Assembly: GCF_900637185.1 (NCBI RefSeq)
Contig: NZ_LR134352.1
Location: forward strand, 620,001-684,000
DNA: 64,000 nt
Direction of reading: 5' to 3'
Source of the DNA: Nocardia asteroides
GTDB taxonomy: Bacteria > Actinomycetota > Actinomycetes > Mycobacteriales > Mycobacteriaceae
Part shown: piece by piece, positions 8,471 to 17,589 of the stretch
How positions within the stretch are numbered: the stretch's first letter is position 1
Layout of the letters: every line of letters begins with the position of its first letter
The notes under the pieces: generated by a model
Told to the model about the DNA's origin: nothing
The model's database searches: none
The model's input: only the letters and a program-made list of their open reading frames with translations
Position numbers and translations under genes: made by a program

Positions 8471-9571
8471 GTGATTACGCGCATCTTCGGTATGTCGGTC
8501 GTCATCACGGTGATCTCGCTGGTCGTCGCCTACCTCTACGGTGGCGCCACCGCGCTGGCACTGTGCGCGATCCTCGGTATTCTCGAGGTCTCGCTGTCGT
8601 TCGACAACGCCGTCATCAACGCCACCGTCCTGGAACGGATGAGCGAGTTCTGGCAGCGGATCTTCCTGACCGTCGGCGTCGTCATCGCCGTGTTCGGCAT
8701 GCGACTGGTGTTCCCGCTGGCCATCGTGTGGATCACCGCCGGACTCGGCCCGATCGAGGCGTTCGACCTCGCCCTCAACCCGCCGCCGGACGACGCGGCG
8801 TACTTCCCCGACGGCAGTCCCAGCTACGAGACCCTGCTGACCGACGCGCACCCGCAGATCGCGGCGTTCGGTGGCATGTTCCTCGCGCTGCTGTTCCTGA
8901 ACTTCATCTTCGAAGAGCGTGAGATCACCTGGCTGAGCTGGCTGGAGAAGCCGCTGGCCAAGGCGGGCAAGCTGGACATGCTGTCGGTGGTCGTCGCGGG
9001 CACCGGCCTGATCCTGACCGCGGAGTTCCTGGCCAAGGACGACGACCGCTCCACCGTGCTGGTCGCCGGCCTGCTCGGCATGATCGTCTACATCGCCGTC
9101 GACGGCCTCGGCTCGATGTTCCACACCGAGGACCTGGAGAGCTCCGGCCCGTCCACCCTGGTCAAGGCCACGGGCAAGGCCGCGTTCTTCATGTTCCTCT
9201 ACCTCGAGGTCCTCGACGCGTCGTTCTCCTTCGACGGCGTGATCGGCGCGTTCGCGATCACCTCCGACCCGATCATCATCGCGCTGGGCCTGGGCTTCAT
9301 CGGCGCCATGTTCGTCCGGTCGATCACGGTGTACCTGGTCCGCCAGGGCACCCTGTCGGAGTACGTGTACCTCGAGCACGGCGCGCACTGGGCGATCGGC
9401 GCGCTGGCGGCGATCCTGCTCGTCTCCATCGGCGTGCACGTCGACGAGCTCATCACCGGCCTGATCGGTGTCGCCTTCATCGGCGCCGCGCTCATCTCGT
9501 CCATCCTGCGCAACCGCAAGGCCGAGCCCGACGCGATCGACGAGTCGAAGGAAACCGCACCGGTCAGCTGA
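8471..9571 (+). CDS. DUF475/TerC-like integral membrane protein
   Basis: A 366-residue polytopic protein with about nine hydrophobic segments. Two acidic intramembrane motifs, ILEVSLSFDNAVINA near residue 40 and LEVLDASFSFDGVIGAF in the second half, are the paired repeats of the TerC/DUF475 family, thought to bind or transport metal ions (Mn/Ca exporters in characterised TerC relatives). The start GTG 8471 has an AGAAAGG about 9 nt upstream. It lies directly downstream of terD; TerD with TerC-type proteins is the core of Ter systems. The transported ion cannot be read from the sequence. Confidence 0.92.
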   Translation: MITRIFGMSVVITVISLVVAYLYGGATALALCAILGILEVSLSFDNAVINATVLERMSEFWQRIFLTVGVVIAVFGMRLVFPLAIVWITAGLGPIEAFDLALNPPPDDAAYFPDGSPSYETLLTDAHPQIAAFGGMFLALLFLNFIFEEREITWLSWLEKPLAKAGKLDMLSVVVAGTGLILTAEFLAKDDDRSTVLVAGLLGMIVYIAVDGLGSMFHTEDLESSGPSTLVKATGKAAFFMFLYLEVLDASFSFDGVIGAFAITSDPIIIALGLGFIGAMFVRSITVYLVRQGTLSEYVYLEHGAHWAIGALAAILLVSIGVHVDELITGLIGVAFIGAALISSILRNRKAEPDAIDESKETAPVS

Positions 9572-9600
9572 TCGGCGCGACGGCAGTACCGAAGACGCAC

Positions 9601-9637
9601 AGCGGCGGCGGATCCCGGACCGGGAACCGCCGCCGCT
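9601..9637. terminator. Bidirectional terminator hairpin
   Basis: An 11-bp perfect GC stem (9601-9611 with 9627-9637), plus an inner 5-bp stem (9613-9617 with 9621-9625) and a 3-nt loop, sits between the convergent TerC-like and GT87 genes. Confidence 0.65.
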
Positions 9638-9646
9638 GTCGTGTAC

Positions 9647-11035
9647 TCAGGCGACCGGTTGCAGTTCGCGTGCGGCGGTGCGGGTTTCCGAGGACGCGGG
9701 AGTCCGGCGGCCCCTCGCGGCCGCGCGCAGGAACAGGAAGAACAGCGCGACGAGCAGCGCGGTGCGCAGCCAGACACCGAACTGGACGACGCCCTCCATC
9801 AGGTCGACTCCCTCGCCCGCACCCAGCGCGGCGAAGTAGCGGAAGACGCCGACGCCGACCGCCACGTCGGCCACCAGATAGGCCGCGACCAGCGACCACG
9901 GCACCTCGAGCAATACCAGGAACGGAATTATCCACAGGGTGTACTGGGGCGAATGCACCTTGTGGAAAAGCAGGAATCCGCACAGCATCGCCCCGCTCAC
10001 GCCCACCCACGGGAACGCCGAGGTCCGGGTCCAGCGCCGCACCCCCAGCCACAGCGCAAGCGCGAACGACGCCACGATCAGCGCCGGTGAGGCGATGGCG
10101 ACCATGTCGTGCCAGGTGGTCGTGGTCTCCGCGTCGCGACCGAAGATCGCCTGGTGTCCCCAGTACCAGATCGAATTGGTGGTGATGTCGGCCTGGCGCA
10201 GTTGCTGGAAGGTGATCGAGGCGCGCCAGCCGTCCACGCCCGCCACCACGAACGGCAGATTCACCGCGGCCACCGTGCCCATCGCGGCCAGCAGGGTCTG
10301 CGCGGCGCCCGCGATGTCCAGCTCGCGCAGCGGCCTGCCGTCACGCGGGACGCCCCCGGTGAGCACGTACAGCGCCAGTGGCAGCACGAAGATCCCCGGA
10401 TAGAGCTTGAGGCAGAAGCCGAGCCCGAGCAGGACCGCGGCGATGATGCCGCGGGTGCGCACGGACAGCCCGGTCAGCGCGGCCATCACATAGACCGCGG
10501 CCACCGCGGCGCACACCACCGGCAGTTCCCAGTTGTGGAACGCGTAGAGCACCAGCGGCGGGCCGATCGCCCACAGCAGCGCCGCCGGACCGGCCAGCCG
10601 TGCCAGCATCCATGCCGTGAGCAGCGCGAACGGGGTGAGCAGCAGGGCCGAGTGCCACAGGTAGTCGGCGTCGTTGTCCACCCCGATCGCGCCCGCCCAC
10701 ATCAACACGCCGCTGAGCACCGGATACTCCACCGCGCCGCCGGTGAGCGCGCCCTCCTCGGTGATCCCGCCGTCCACATAGGGGAAGACGTGATTGTCGA
10801 TGTCGCGGCCGAGCCACAGGAACTGGATATCGGAATAGCAGGCATCCGAATCCTTGCGGACATCGAATATCTGGCTGCGACCGCTTTCGTCGATCGCGCC
10901 GCCCGCGCAGCGCGCCTTGTTCGCGTAGGCCAGCGCGAGGGTGAGCGCGCACAGCAGCACGATCAGGAAGGTCAGTGCCGTCGCCCGGGCGGCGGCGCGA
11001 TGCGCGCGCTGCCGCGAGTCGACGGAAGTGGTCAT
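9647..11035 (-). CDS. GT87-family polyprenyl-sugar-dependent glycosyltransferase
   Basis: A 462-residue membrane protein with about ten transmembrane helices and a large first periplasmic loop containing FDVRKDSDACYSDIQFLW and later FPYVDGGITEEG, as in GT87 (DUF2029) mannosyltransferase-like enzymes. Family members use polyprenyl-phosphate sugars to extend lipoglycans outside the membrane. In mycobacteria a GT87-type gene (Rv0051) lies in the same place beside rpsF, and the synteny is preserved here (divergent from rpsF). ATG 11035 is chosen because the protein then begins with a basic cytosolic tail; GTG 11107 would add 24 residues and has no better ribosome site. Confidence 0.82.
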   Translation of the reverse strand: MTTSVDSRQRAHRAAARATALTFLIVLLCALTLALAYANKARCAGGAIDESGRSQIFDVRKDSDACYSDIQFLWLGRDIDNHVFPYVDGGITEEGALTGGAVEYPVLSGVLMWAGAIGVDNDADYLWHSALLLTPFALLTAWMLARLAGPAALLWAIGPPLVLYAFHNWELPVVCAAVAAVYVMAALTGLSVRTRGIIAAVLLGLGFCLKLYPGIFVLPLALYVLTGGVPRDGRPLRELDIAGAAQTLLAAMGTVAAVNLPFVVAGVDGWRASITFQQLRQADITTNSIWYWGHQAIFGRDAETTTTWHDMVAIASPALIVASFALALWLGVRRWTRTSAFPWVGVSGAMLCGFLLFHKVHSPQYTLWIIPFLVLLEVPWSLVAAYLVADVAVGVGVFRYFAALGAGEGVDLMEGVVQFGVWLRTALLVALFFLFLRAAARGRRTPASSETRTAARELQPVA

Positions 11036-11205
11036 GGCGACCACACTATGCAACGTCGCCGCGATCACCCGTGCGCACCCGCGGCCGAGATCGATTTCGC
11101 TGCTCACGACCCGCTCATGTAGCCTTACCGGGTTGCTGACGCAACGAACCCTCCTGCCATGGAAAGTCCATGGCCGTTTCCTAGTCCACAGGAGGTGATT
11201 GGTCC

Positions 11206-11493
11206 GTGCGTCATTATGAAGTGATGGTCATCCTCGACCCGAGCCTGGACGAGCGCATCGTCGGGCAGTCCCTGGATAACCTGCTCAACGTCGTCAAGAC
11301 CGAGGGCGGCAAGGTCGACAAGGTCGACATCTGGGGCCGTCGTCGTCTCGCCTACGAGATCGCCAAGCAGGCCGAGGGCATCTACGCGGTCGTCGAACTG
11401 ACCGCGACCCCGGCCACCGTGAGCGAGCTCGACCGCCAGCTGGGCCTGAACGAGACGGTGCTGCGCACCAAGGTTCTGCGCAACGACAAGTAG
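11206..11493 (+). CDS. rpsF: 30S ribosomal protein bS6
   Basis: A 95-residue bS6 protein beginning [16 protein letters not shown], with the expected [10 protein letters not shown] core; it binds bS18 and the 16S rRNA central domain. The GTG start has a strong AGGAGGT upstream at about 11191. First gene of the rpsF-ssb-rpsR-rplI operon, the conserved order in actinobacteria. The leader (about 11130-11190) contains small inverted repeats that could be autoregulatory, but I could not match them to a known leader motif. Confidence 0.97.
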   Translation: MRHYEVMVILDPSLDERIVGQSLDNLLNVVKTEGGKVDKVDIWGRRRLAYEIAKQAEGIYAVVELTATPATVSELDRQLGLNETVLRTKVLRNDK

Positions 11494-11587
11494 TCCGCAG
11501 AGCAAACTCTCGTTTTCGTCGGTGCCTGTCTTTAGGCTCTAGCGCGACAGCGAGACGCGGACTGCACCCCGAGCAGGAGGAACCCCC

Positions 11588-12148
11588 ATGGCAGGCGACA
11601 CGGTCATCACCGTCATCGGAAACTTGACGGCAGACCCGGAGCTTCGTTTCACGCCCGCGGGCGCAGCGGTGGCGAATTTCACCGTCGCTTCGACTCCCCG
11701 CGTGTTCGACCGCAATTCGAACGAATGGAAAGACGGCGAGGCCCTGTTCCTGCGCTGCAACATCTGGCGTGAAGCAGCGGAGAACGTCGCCGAGAGCCTG
11801 ACCCGAGGCGCTCGCGTGATCGTGAGCGGACGGCTCAAGCAGCGCTCCTACGAAACCCGCGAGGGTGAGAAGCGCACGGTCGTCGAGCTCGAGGTCGACG
11901 AGGTCGGCCCCTCCCTCCGGTACGCGACGGCCAAGGTCTCCAAGGCCGGTCGCGGCGGCGGAGGCGGTGGCTTCGGTGGTGGTTCCGGCAATGCCGGCGG
12001 TGGTGCAAGCGCAGGCGGCTACAACGCCAACAGTGGCGGCGGACAGTCGGGCGGCGGTAACGCCGGCAACGACGATCCGTGGGGTAGCGCGCCCGCGGCC
12101 GGCTCCTTCGGGGGCGGCGGCCGCATGGATGACGAACCGCCGTTCTGA
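11588..12148 (+). CDS. ssb: Single-stranded DNA-binding protein
   Basis: A 186-residue SSB. The OB fold occupies about residues 1-115 (starts [19 protein letters not shown]), followed by a Gly/Asn/Ser-rich flexible linker and the acidic C-terminal tail DDEPPF, which recruits replication and repair partners. AGGAGG lies 7 nt before the ATG. It is embedded between rpsF and rpsR, the usual place for the essential actinobacterial ssb. Confidence 0.97.
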   Translation: MAGDTVITVIGNLTADPELRFTPAGAAVANFTVASTPRVFDRNSNEWKDGEALFLRCNIWREAAENVAESLTRGARVIVSGRLKQRSYETREGEKRTVVELEVDEVGPSLRYATAKVSKAGRGGGGGGFGGGSGNAGGGASAGGYNANSGGGQSGGGNAGNDDPWGSAPAAGSFGGGGRMDDEPPF

Positions 12149-12179
12149 GGAACGGCACTCATAGTACGGAGAGAAGACC

Positions 12180-12431
12180 ATGCCTAAAGCGCCCGCGCGC
12201 GAAAAGGTGCTGAAGAAGAAGGCTTGCACTTTCTGCAAGGAGAGCAAGTCCGGAATCGTCAATATCGATTACAAGGACACCACGCTGCTGCGTAAGTACG
12301 TCAGCGATCGCGGCAAGATCCGCGCTCGCCGCGTCACCGGCAACTGCGTCCAGCACCAGCGTGATATCGCCGTCGCCGTCAAGAACTCGCGTGAGGTGGC
12401 CCTGCTGCCTTACGTGTCGACCGCTCGCTGA
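12180..12431 (+). CDS. rpsR: 30S ribosomal protein bS18 (zinc-binding form)
   Basis: An 83-residue bS18. ACTFCKES and later GNCVQHQ supply the Cys/His zinc-ribbon ligands, so this is the zinc-containing (C+) paralogue rather than the Zur-regulated C-minus form. It pairs with bS6 in the small subunit, consistent with co-transcription. The ribosome site is GGAGAGAAG before the ATG. Confidence 0.96.
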   Translation: MPKAPAREKVLKKKACTFCKESKSGIVNIDYKDTTLLRKYVSDRGKIRARRVTGNCVQHQRDIAVAVKNSREVALLPYVSTAR

Positions 12432-12448
12432 GAAAGGGAGTCAGACAG

Positions 12449-12901
12449 ATGAAGCTCATCCTCACCGCTGATGTCGACAACCTCGGTGCCCCGGGCGATC
12501 TCGTCGAGGTCAAGGACGGCTACGGCCGCAACTACCTGCTGCCCCGCGGCCTGGCCATCGTGGCCACCCGTGGCGCTCAGAAGCAGGTCGAGGGCATCCG
12601 CCGGGCGCAGGACGCCCGCAAGGTGCGCGACCTCGATCACGCCAACGAGCTGAAGCAGGCCATCGAGGGCCTGGAGTCGGTCTCGCTGGCCGTGAAGACC
12701 GCCGACAGCGGCAAGCTGTTCGGCTCGGTCACCACCGCCGATGTGGCCGGCGCCATCAAGGCCGCCGGTGGCCCCGTGGTGGACAAGCGCAGCATCGAGC
12801 TGCCGAAGTCGCACATCAAGGCGACCGGCAAGCACGGCATCGTGGTGCACCTGCACCCCGACGTGGCTGCCAAGTTCAACCTCGAGGTTGCCGCGAACTG
12901 A
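12449..12901 (+). CDS. rplI: 50S ribosomal protein bL9
   Basis: A 150-residue bL9, beginning [21 protein letters not shown] with the conserved [16 protein letters not shown]-binding loop, a connecting helix and a C-terminal domain ending in [14 protein letters not shown]. Last gene of the operon, 17 nt after rpsR, followed by a strong terminator. Confidence 0.97.
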   Translation: MKLILTADVDNLGAPGDLVEVKDGYGRNYLLPRGLAIVATRGAQKQVEGIRRAQDARKVRDLDHANELKQAIEGLESVSLAVKTADSGKLFGSVTTADVAGAIKAAGGPVVDKRSIELPKSHIKATGKHGIVVHLHPDVAAKFNLEVAAN

Positions 12902-12911
12902 GTTCGCTGAG

Positions 12912-12942
12912 AACCACCCCCGTGTTCGACACGGGGGTGGTT
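12912..12942 (+). terminator. Rho-independent terminator after rplI
   Basis: A 14-bp perfect stem (12912-12925 with 12929-12942) and a 3-nt loop, followed by TTCTCG. It begins 11 nt after the rplI stop and separates the ribosomal operon from the dnaB region. Confidence 0.85.
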
Positions 12943-13050
12943 TCTCGTTGCCTTTTGTGACCGGCCATTCGATAACTGGTCGATAGCCGATGATTGCTCC
13001 GGTCCAGGTCGCCCATGGCGGCCGACGGTCGGCAACTCGCTGACCTCCCG

Positions 13051-13303
13051 TTATTCACCCTGTGGATGATTGCGGAAACCGACCGGCAGAATTGTGACTC
13101 CGGTCATAGCGTGCACCATCGCTGTTTACCCAACACGCCCGGCTGTTCACCTGAACCGACACGCCGAAACTTCTTTCATCCACAGGCGGATAGTTGGGTA
13201 AAACGGGGCCTAGCAGGGCGTTCCACCGCACTGACCTGGGTTTTCCCCACGTTTTCCACAGGAGCTGCACAACACTGGGTGAACTACCCCCAAGTTATCC
13301 ACA
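13051..13303 (+). promoter_or_regulatory. Cluster of DnaA-box-like nonamers upstream of dnaB
   Basis: The 588-bp spacer between rplI and dnaB has no convincing gene. It contains an exact TTATCCACA at 13295-13303 and three one-mismatch copies: TCATCCACA at 13061-13069 (minus strand) and at 13176-13184, and TTTTCCACA at 13252-13260. Weaker relatives such as TTATTCACC (13051) and TTTTCCCCA (13241) also occur. TTTACCCAAC (13125-13134) recurs as an inverted copy at 13193-13202. The cluster could bind DnaA for dnaB regulation or DnaA titration. An origin is unlikely without dnaA/dnaN alongside. Confidence 0.5.
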
Positions 13304-13489
13304 GTTGTGTGCACATATCGGGTTGGCGCCGCCCGAAAACGTCGCCTAGGTTCGTCGCATCGCCCTGCGCGCGGCCCCGGGAATCACGCAGGCAACCGAT
13401 TGCTGACATCCGTGTCGGTGCCCGGGAGTACAACGAGTTCATCGATGTGAAATCCCCGGTTCTGCGGGCAGAGAGGACGGTCGATTCTG

Positions 13490-16400
13490 GTGACTACCAC
13501 CGGTGACCGCGCACAGACAGACTTTCCGCCCGAACCCCCCGGTGAGGATTTCGGCCGCCAGCCACCGCACGACATGGCGGCCGAGCAGTCCGTCCTCGGC
13601 GGCATGCTGCTCAGCAAGGACGCCATCGCCGACGTGGTCGAGGTGCTGCGCCCCGGCGACTTCTACCGTCCCGCGCACCAGGCCGTCTACGACACCATCC
13701 TCGACCTGTACGGCCGCGGCGAGCCCGCCGACCCCGTCACCGTCGCCGCCGGTCTCGACCGGCGCGGCGAGCTCAAGCGCATCGGCGGTCCCCCCTACCT
13801 GGTGACGCTCACCCAGACCGTCCCCACCGCCGCCAACGCCGGCTTCTACGCCGAGATCGTCGCCGAGAAGGCCATCCTGCGCCGCCTCGTCGAAGCAGGC
13901 ACCCGCATCGTCCAGTTCGGCTACGCCGGCGCCGACGGCCAGGACATCGCCGAGGTCGTCGACCGCGCCCAGGCCGAGGTCTACGAGGTCACCGAACGCC
14001 GCACCACCGAAGACTTCATGCCGCTGGAAGAACTCCTCCAGCCCACCATGGACGAAATCGACTCCATCGCCTCCCGCGGCGGCATCTCCCTCGGCGTCCC
14101 CACCGGCTTCACCGAACTCGACGAACTCACCAACGGCCTCCACCCGGGCCAGATGATCATCGTCGCGGCCCGCCCCGGTGTCGGTAAGGCACTGGCGCTG
14201 GACACCCCGCTACCGACGCCGAACGGGTGGACCACCATGGGCGAGGTCCGCGTCGGTGACGAGCTGGTCGGGCCCGACGGCCGACCGACCCGCGTTGTCG
14301 CGACCACCGAGGTCATGTCTGATCGCCCCTGCTACGAGGTCGAGTTCTCCGACGGCACGGTGATCATCGCCGACGAGGAACACCAGTGGACCACCCTGGC
14401 GCCGACCTTGGCGCCGCACCCGGTCGTCCGCACCACCGGCGACATCGCGCACAGCCTGCGCACCCCGCGCGACCACTTCGCGCACGCGGTGCCGCGCACT
14501 GCCCGGTCCGAGGCGCGCCAGATCGTCGACGTCCGCAAGATCGATCCGCTGCCGGTTCGCTGCGTCCAGGTCGACAACACCGACCACATGTACCTCGCGG
14601 GCCGCTCCCTGGTGCCCACGCACAACTCGACGCTCGGCATGGACTTCATGCGCAGCTGCTCGATCAAGCACGGCCTGGCCAGCGTCATCTTCTCGCTCGA
14701 GATGAGCCGCACCGAGATCGTCATGCGTCTGCTCTCCGCCGAAGCCAAGATCAAGCTCGGCGACATGCGTTCGGGCCGCATGAGCGACGACGACTGGACC
14801 AAGCTCGCACGCCGTATGAGCGAGATCAGCGAAGCGCCGCTCTTCGTCGACGACTCACCGAACCTGACGATGATGGAGATCCGGGCCAAGGCGCGACGGC
14901 TCAAGCAACGCCACGACCTGAAGCTCGTCGTGGTCGACTACCTCCAGCTGATGACCTCGGGTAAGAAGGTCGAATCGCGTCAGCAGGAAGTCTCGGACTT
15001 CTCGCGAAACCTCAAGCTGCTGGCCAAGGAACTCGAAGTTCCGGTGATCGCGATCTCGCAGCTGAACCGTGGTCCGGAACAGCGAACCGACAAGCGGCCC
15101 ATGGTCTCCGACCTTCGCGAATCGGGCTGCATGCCCGCCTCGACGCGAATCCTGCGCGCCGACACCGGCGCCGAGGTATCCCTGGGCGAGCTACTCGCCA
15201 GTGGCGAACAGCCGCTCGTATGGTCGCTCGACGAGCGCATGCGAATGGTCGCTCGGCCGATGGTGAAGGTGTTCCCGAGCGGTCGCAAGGAGGTGTTCCG
15301 GCTGCGCCTGGCCTCCGGGCGCGAGGTCGAAGCCACCGGCAACCACCCGTTCCTGACAGTCGACGGCTGGATCGCGCTCGACAAGCTCACCGTCGGCGAC
15401 CGACTCGCCACGCCGCGCAACGTCCCCGAGCCGGTGCACACCACCCGACTGCCCGAGGACGAGATCGTTCTGCTCGCGCACATGATCGGCGACGGCTCCT
15501 GTGTGAAGCGCCAGCCCATCCGCTACGCCAGCGTCGACGAGGAGAACCTCACCGCTGTCACCGCAGCCGCACAGCACTTCGGTGTCAGTGCGGTTCGTGA
15601 CGAGTACGCCGCGGCCCGCGTCACCACACTGCGCCTACCCGCGCCATATCAGCTCACGCACGGCAAGCGGAATCCGATCGCCGCCTGGCTCGATTCGCTC
15701 GGCTTGTTCGGCCTGCGCAGCTACGAAAAGTTCGTTCCCGAACCGATTTTCGCGCTGCCCAATGATCAGGTCGCATTGTTCCTGCGCCACCTGTGGGCCA
15801 CGGATGGATCGGTGCGCTGGGACGCGAAGGCCCGCCAGGCGCGCGTCTACTACGCCTCGACCAGCCGTCGCCTGATCGACGACGTCAACCAGTTGCTGCT
15901 GCGTCTCGGCGTGCACGGCCGGATCAAGACCGTCCGTAAGGGCGACTACCGTCCCTGCTACCACCTGGTGATCGACGGTGGCGAGAACCAGTCGACATTC
16001 CTGCGTGATGTCGGCGTGCACGGCGCCCGCGGCAAGTCCGCCGAAGCCGTCCTCACCGAGCTGGCCCCGATGACCCGCAACCCGAATGTCGACACCGTTC
16101 CCGCCGAAGTCTGGAACCGTGTCCGAACCCTGTTGGCCGACAAGGAGATGACGCACCGCGAATTCTCCGCTGCGATGGGCTCCCGCTTCTGTGGCTCCAC
16201 CATGTGGAAGCGGTCTCCCAGCCGATCGAGGCTGGCACGCGTCGCCGCCGTCCTCGACGACGCGGACATCGATATGCTCGCCACGAACGACGTGTTCTGG
16301 GACAAGATCGTCGAAATCACCAGTCTCGGCGAACAAGACGTCTACGACGGAACCGTGCCAGGCACCCACAACTTCGTGGCGCAGGGCATTTCGGCTCACA

Positions 16401-16585
16401 ATTCACTCGAGCAGGACGCCGACATGGTCATCCTGCTGCACCGCCCCGACGCCTTCGAACGCGACGACCCCCGCGGTGGCGAGGCCGACCTCATCGTCGG
16501 CAAGCACCGTAACGGCCCCACCGCCACCATCACCGTCGCCCACCAGCTGCACCTGAGCCGCTTCGTGGACATGGCCCGGGGCTGA
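13490..16585 (+). CDS. dnaB: Replicative DNA helicase DnaB with two inteins
   Basis: A 1031-residue precursor. Removing two inteins (residues 234-379 and 547-971) leaves a 460-residue helicase of normal length. The N-terminal domain (about 25-190) contains AAEQSVLGGMLLS; the RecA-type ATPase follows, with its Walker A split by intein 1 (ARPGVGK before, STLGMDF after) and Walker B in LVVVDYLQLM. Intein 2 interrupts the conserved stretch SDLRESG / SLEQDADM. The GTG start has GAGAGGA about 12 nt upstream. The mature hexamer unwinds DNA at the fork. Because the P-loop is split, no ATPase can form until splicing, so splicing efficiency may control replication. Confidence 0.96.
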   Translation: MTTTGDRAQTDFPPEPPGEDFGRQPPHDMAAEQSVLGGMLLSKDAIADVVEVLRPGDFYRPAHQAVYDTILDLYGRGEPADPVTVAAGLDRRGELKRIGGPPYLVTLTQTVPTAANAGFYAEIVAEKAILRRLVEAGTRIVQFGYAGADGQDIAEVVDRAQAEVYEVTERRTTEDFMPLEELLQPTMDEIDSIASRGGISLGVPTGFTELDELTNGLHPGQMIIVAARPGVGKALALDTPLPTPNGWTTMGEVRVGDELVGPDGRPTRVVATTEVMSDRPCYEVEFSDGTVIIADEEHQWTTLAPTLAPHPVVRTTGDIAHSLRTPRDHFAHAVPRTARSEARQIVDVRKIDPLPVRCVQVDNTDHMYLAGRSLVPTHNSTLGMDFMRSCSIKHGLASVIFSLEMSRTEIVMRLLSAEAKIKLGDMRSGRMSDDDWTKLARRMSEISEAPLFVDDSPNLTMMEIRAKARRLKQRHDLKLVVVDYLQLMTSGKKVESRQQEVSDFSRNLKLLAKELEVPVIAISQLNRGPEQRTDKRPMVSDLRESGCMPASTRILRADTGAEVSLGELLASGEQPLVWSLDERMRMVARPMVKVFPSGRKEVFRLRLASGREVEATGNHPFLTVDGWIALDKLTVGDRLATPRNVPEPVHTTRLPEDEIVLLAHMIGDGSCVKRQPIRYASVDEENLTAVTAAAQHFGVSAVRDEYAAARVTTLRLPAPYQLTHGKRNPIAAWLDSLGLFGLRSYEKFVPEPIFALPNDQVALFLRHLWATDGSVRWDAKARQARVYYASTSRRLIDDVNQLLLRLGVHGRIKTVRKGDYRPCYHLVIDGGENQSTFLRDVGVHGARGKSAEAVLTELAPMTRNPNVDTVPAEVWNRVRTLLADKEMTHREFSAAMGSRFCGSTMWKRSPSRSRLARVAAVLDDADIDMLATNDVFWDKIVEITSLGEQDVYDGTVPGTHNFVAQGISAHNSLEQDADMVILLHRPDAFERDDPRGGEADLIVGKHRNGPTATITVAHQLHLSRFVDMARG
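14189..14626 (+). other. Class 3 mini-intein in the DnaB Walker A loop
   Basis: 146 residues, beginning ALALDTPLPTPNGW and ending VPTHN before Ser+1 of the extein. Residue 1 is Ala, so the ordinary N-terminal nucleophile is absent. The class 3 WCT triplet is visible instead: Trp in block B (DEEHQW, residue 67), Cys in block F (PVRC, residue 125) and Thr in block G (PTHN, residue 144). There is no homing endonuclease domain. Size, site and chemistry resemble the mycobacterial DnaBi1 intein, reported to respond to oxidative stress through its catalytic Cys. Confidence 0.93.
15128..16402 (+). other. Class 1 LAGLIDADG intein at the second DnaB site
   Basis: 425 residues, beginning CMPASTRILRADTG (Cys1) and ending QGISAHN before Ser+1. 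Block B is ATGNHPFLTVDGW and block F is VYDGTVPGTHNFVAQG. Two LAGLIDADG endonuclease motifs are visible, LLAHMIGDGS and FLRHLWATDGS, so the homing endonuclease is probably intact. Insertion is at SDLRESG / SLEQDAD, the conserved site used by other DnaB inteins. Confidence 0.94.
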
Positions 16586-16647
16586 TCGGCTGCCGCTCGT
16601 TGCCCGACGGGTTCTGGCTGCAGGTGCTGGATGCAGACGACGGGCGC

Positions 16648-16983
16648 TCAGTGCGGCAGGCATGCCGACGAGTCGACGGGGTTACTCGCGAGGCGCGGGG
16701 ATCGTGTGGCCCAGCTCGTGGTGCAGACGAACACCTCGTCGAGGAGAGCGGGCAGTGGCGTGCCGAGGACCGTGCTCACCGAGATCAGGTTGGACACGGT
16801 GGGGTTGGGCGGTGTCCTCGGCTCGCGGGTGCGCAGGCCCGCTTCGAGTAGCTGGTAGTACTACCTGCTGACGCCCGCGGCAAGCGCAACCTGCTCCTGG
16901 GTGAGGCCCTTGGCCACGCGCAATCCGGCCAGATGCTGTCCAAGAATCGCCACGAGCTCGCTCTCGACGGCGGATTCGGACAT
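16648..16983 (-). pseudogene. XRE-family regulator with a premature stop in its HTH
   Basis: From ATG 16983 the frame reads MSESAVESELVAILGQ..., then a helix-turn-helix GLTQEQVALAAGVSR, then TAG at 16863-16861 (codon 41), and continues in the same frame as YYQLLEAGL...NLISVSTVLGTPLPALLDE to TGA at 16650-16648. Only the one nonsense codon breaks an otherwise intact 111-residue XRE protein, so this is a recent pseudogene or a sequencing error. It is the first of three broken genes downstream of dnaB. Confidence 0.8.
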
Positions 16984-17065
16984 CTCTACGGGGCTTCCGA
17001 GCCGAGAAGTTCCGTCGACCGGCTATAACCGGCATTTCCTGCCCGGCCGGGGCAGTGAATCGGGT

Positions 17066-17400
17066 TCAGGCGGGCGCAGTCGTGAGTTTGGTCGGGTTGG
17101 TCACGGAGTAGATGCCGGTGACGGTGCCGTCGATGGCGATATCGAGGACGACGGCCAGGGGCGCGGTGCCGTCGAAGATGACCGCGCACGGGCCCCCGCC
17201 GACGATGCGTCGACTCACCCGGTAGTCGGCGAGGACCGCCGCGCGATGCCGGCGAAGTCTGCGGTGACTGTGCACGGGGTCGAGGCTGGTGGCGATGCCG
17301 GTGCCGCCACCGTCAGTCCACAGGCTGATTCCGGAGACACGACGACGAGCAGTTCAATCCCATCATCGCCCATCGCGGCGACGAATCGTTCGGCGGCGGC
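17066..17400 (-). pseudogene. SigJ-like ECF sigma factor C-terminal remnant
   Basis: The last about 60 codons read VSRRIVGGGPCAVIFDGTAPL...TGIYSVTNPTKL, the typical end of the SnoaL-like C-terminal domain of SigJ-type ECF sigma factors. Further upstream, in shifted frames, come LWTDGGGTGIA and ERFVAAMGDDGIELL, also parts of that domain. The sigma2/sigma4 DNA-binding regions are gone and at least two frameshifts are present, so no functional product is expected. Confidence 0.65.
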
Positions 17401-17589
17401 GCAGCACGTTCAGGGGTCGATTTGGCGCATGCCTGAGAACGCGGGCACGGTGTGCGGGCGCATGGGCGCGGGCACAGTGGGCGGGGCTGACGGACCACGG
17501 GTTGGCGACCGGGCGACCATCTCGGTGCGCGGTGAGCGAACATCTTATGCCTGCCAGCGCAGCCGGCTGAATTCCGCGCCGCGGCGCGA

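Noticed and set aside
11108..11205. An S6:S18-binding rpsF leader motif
   Set aside because: Small inverted repeats exist, but I could not match the conserved bulge by eye.
13051..13303. A chromosomal origin (oriC)
   Set aside because: dnaA, dnaN and recF are not adjacent and no AT-rich unwinding region is seen; only a DnaA-box cluster is claimed.
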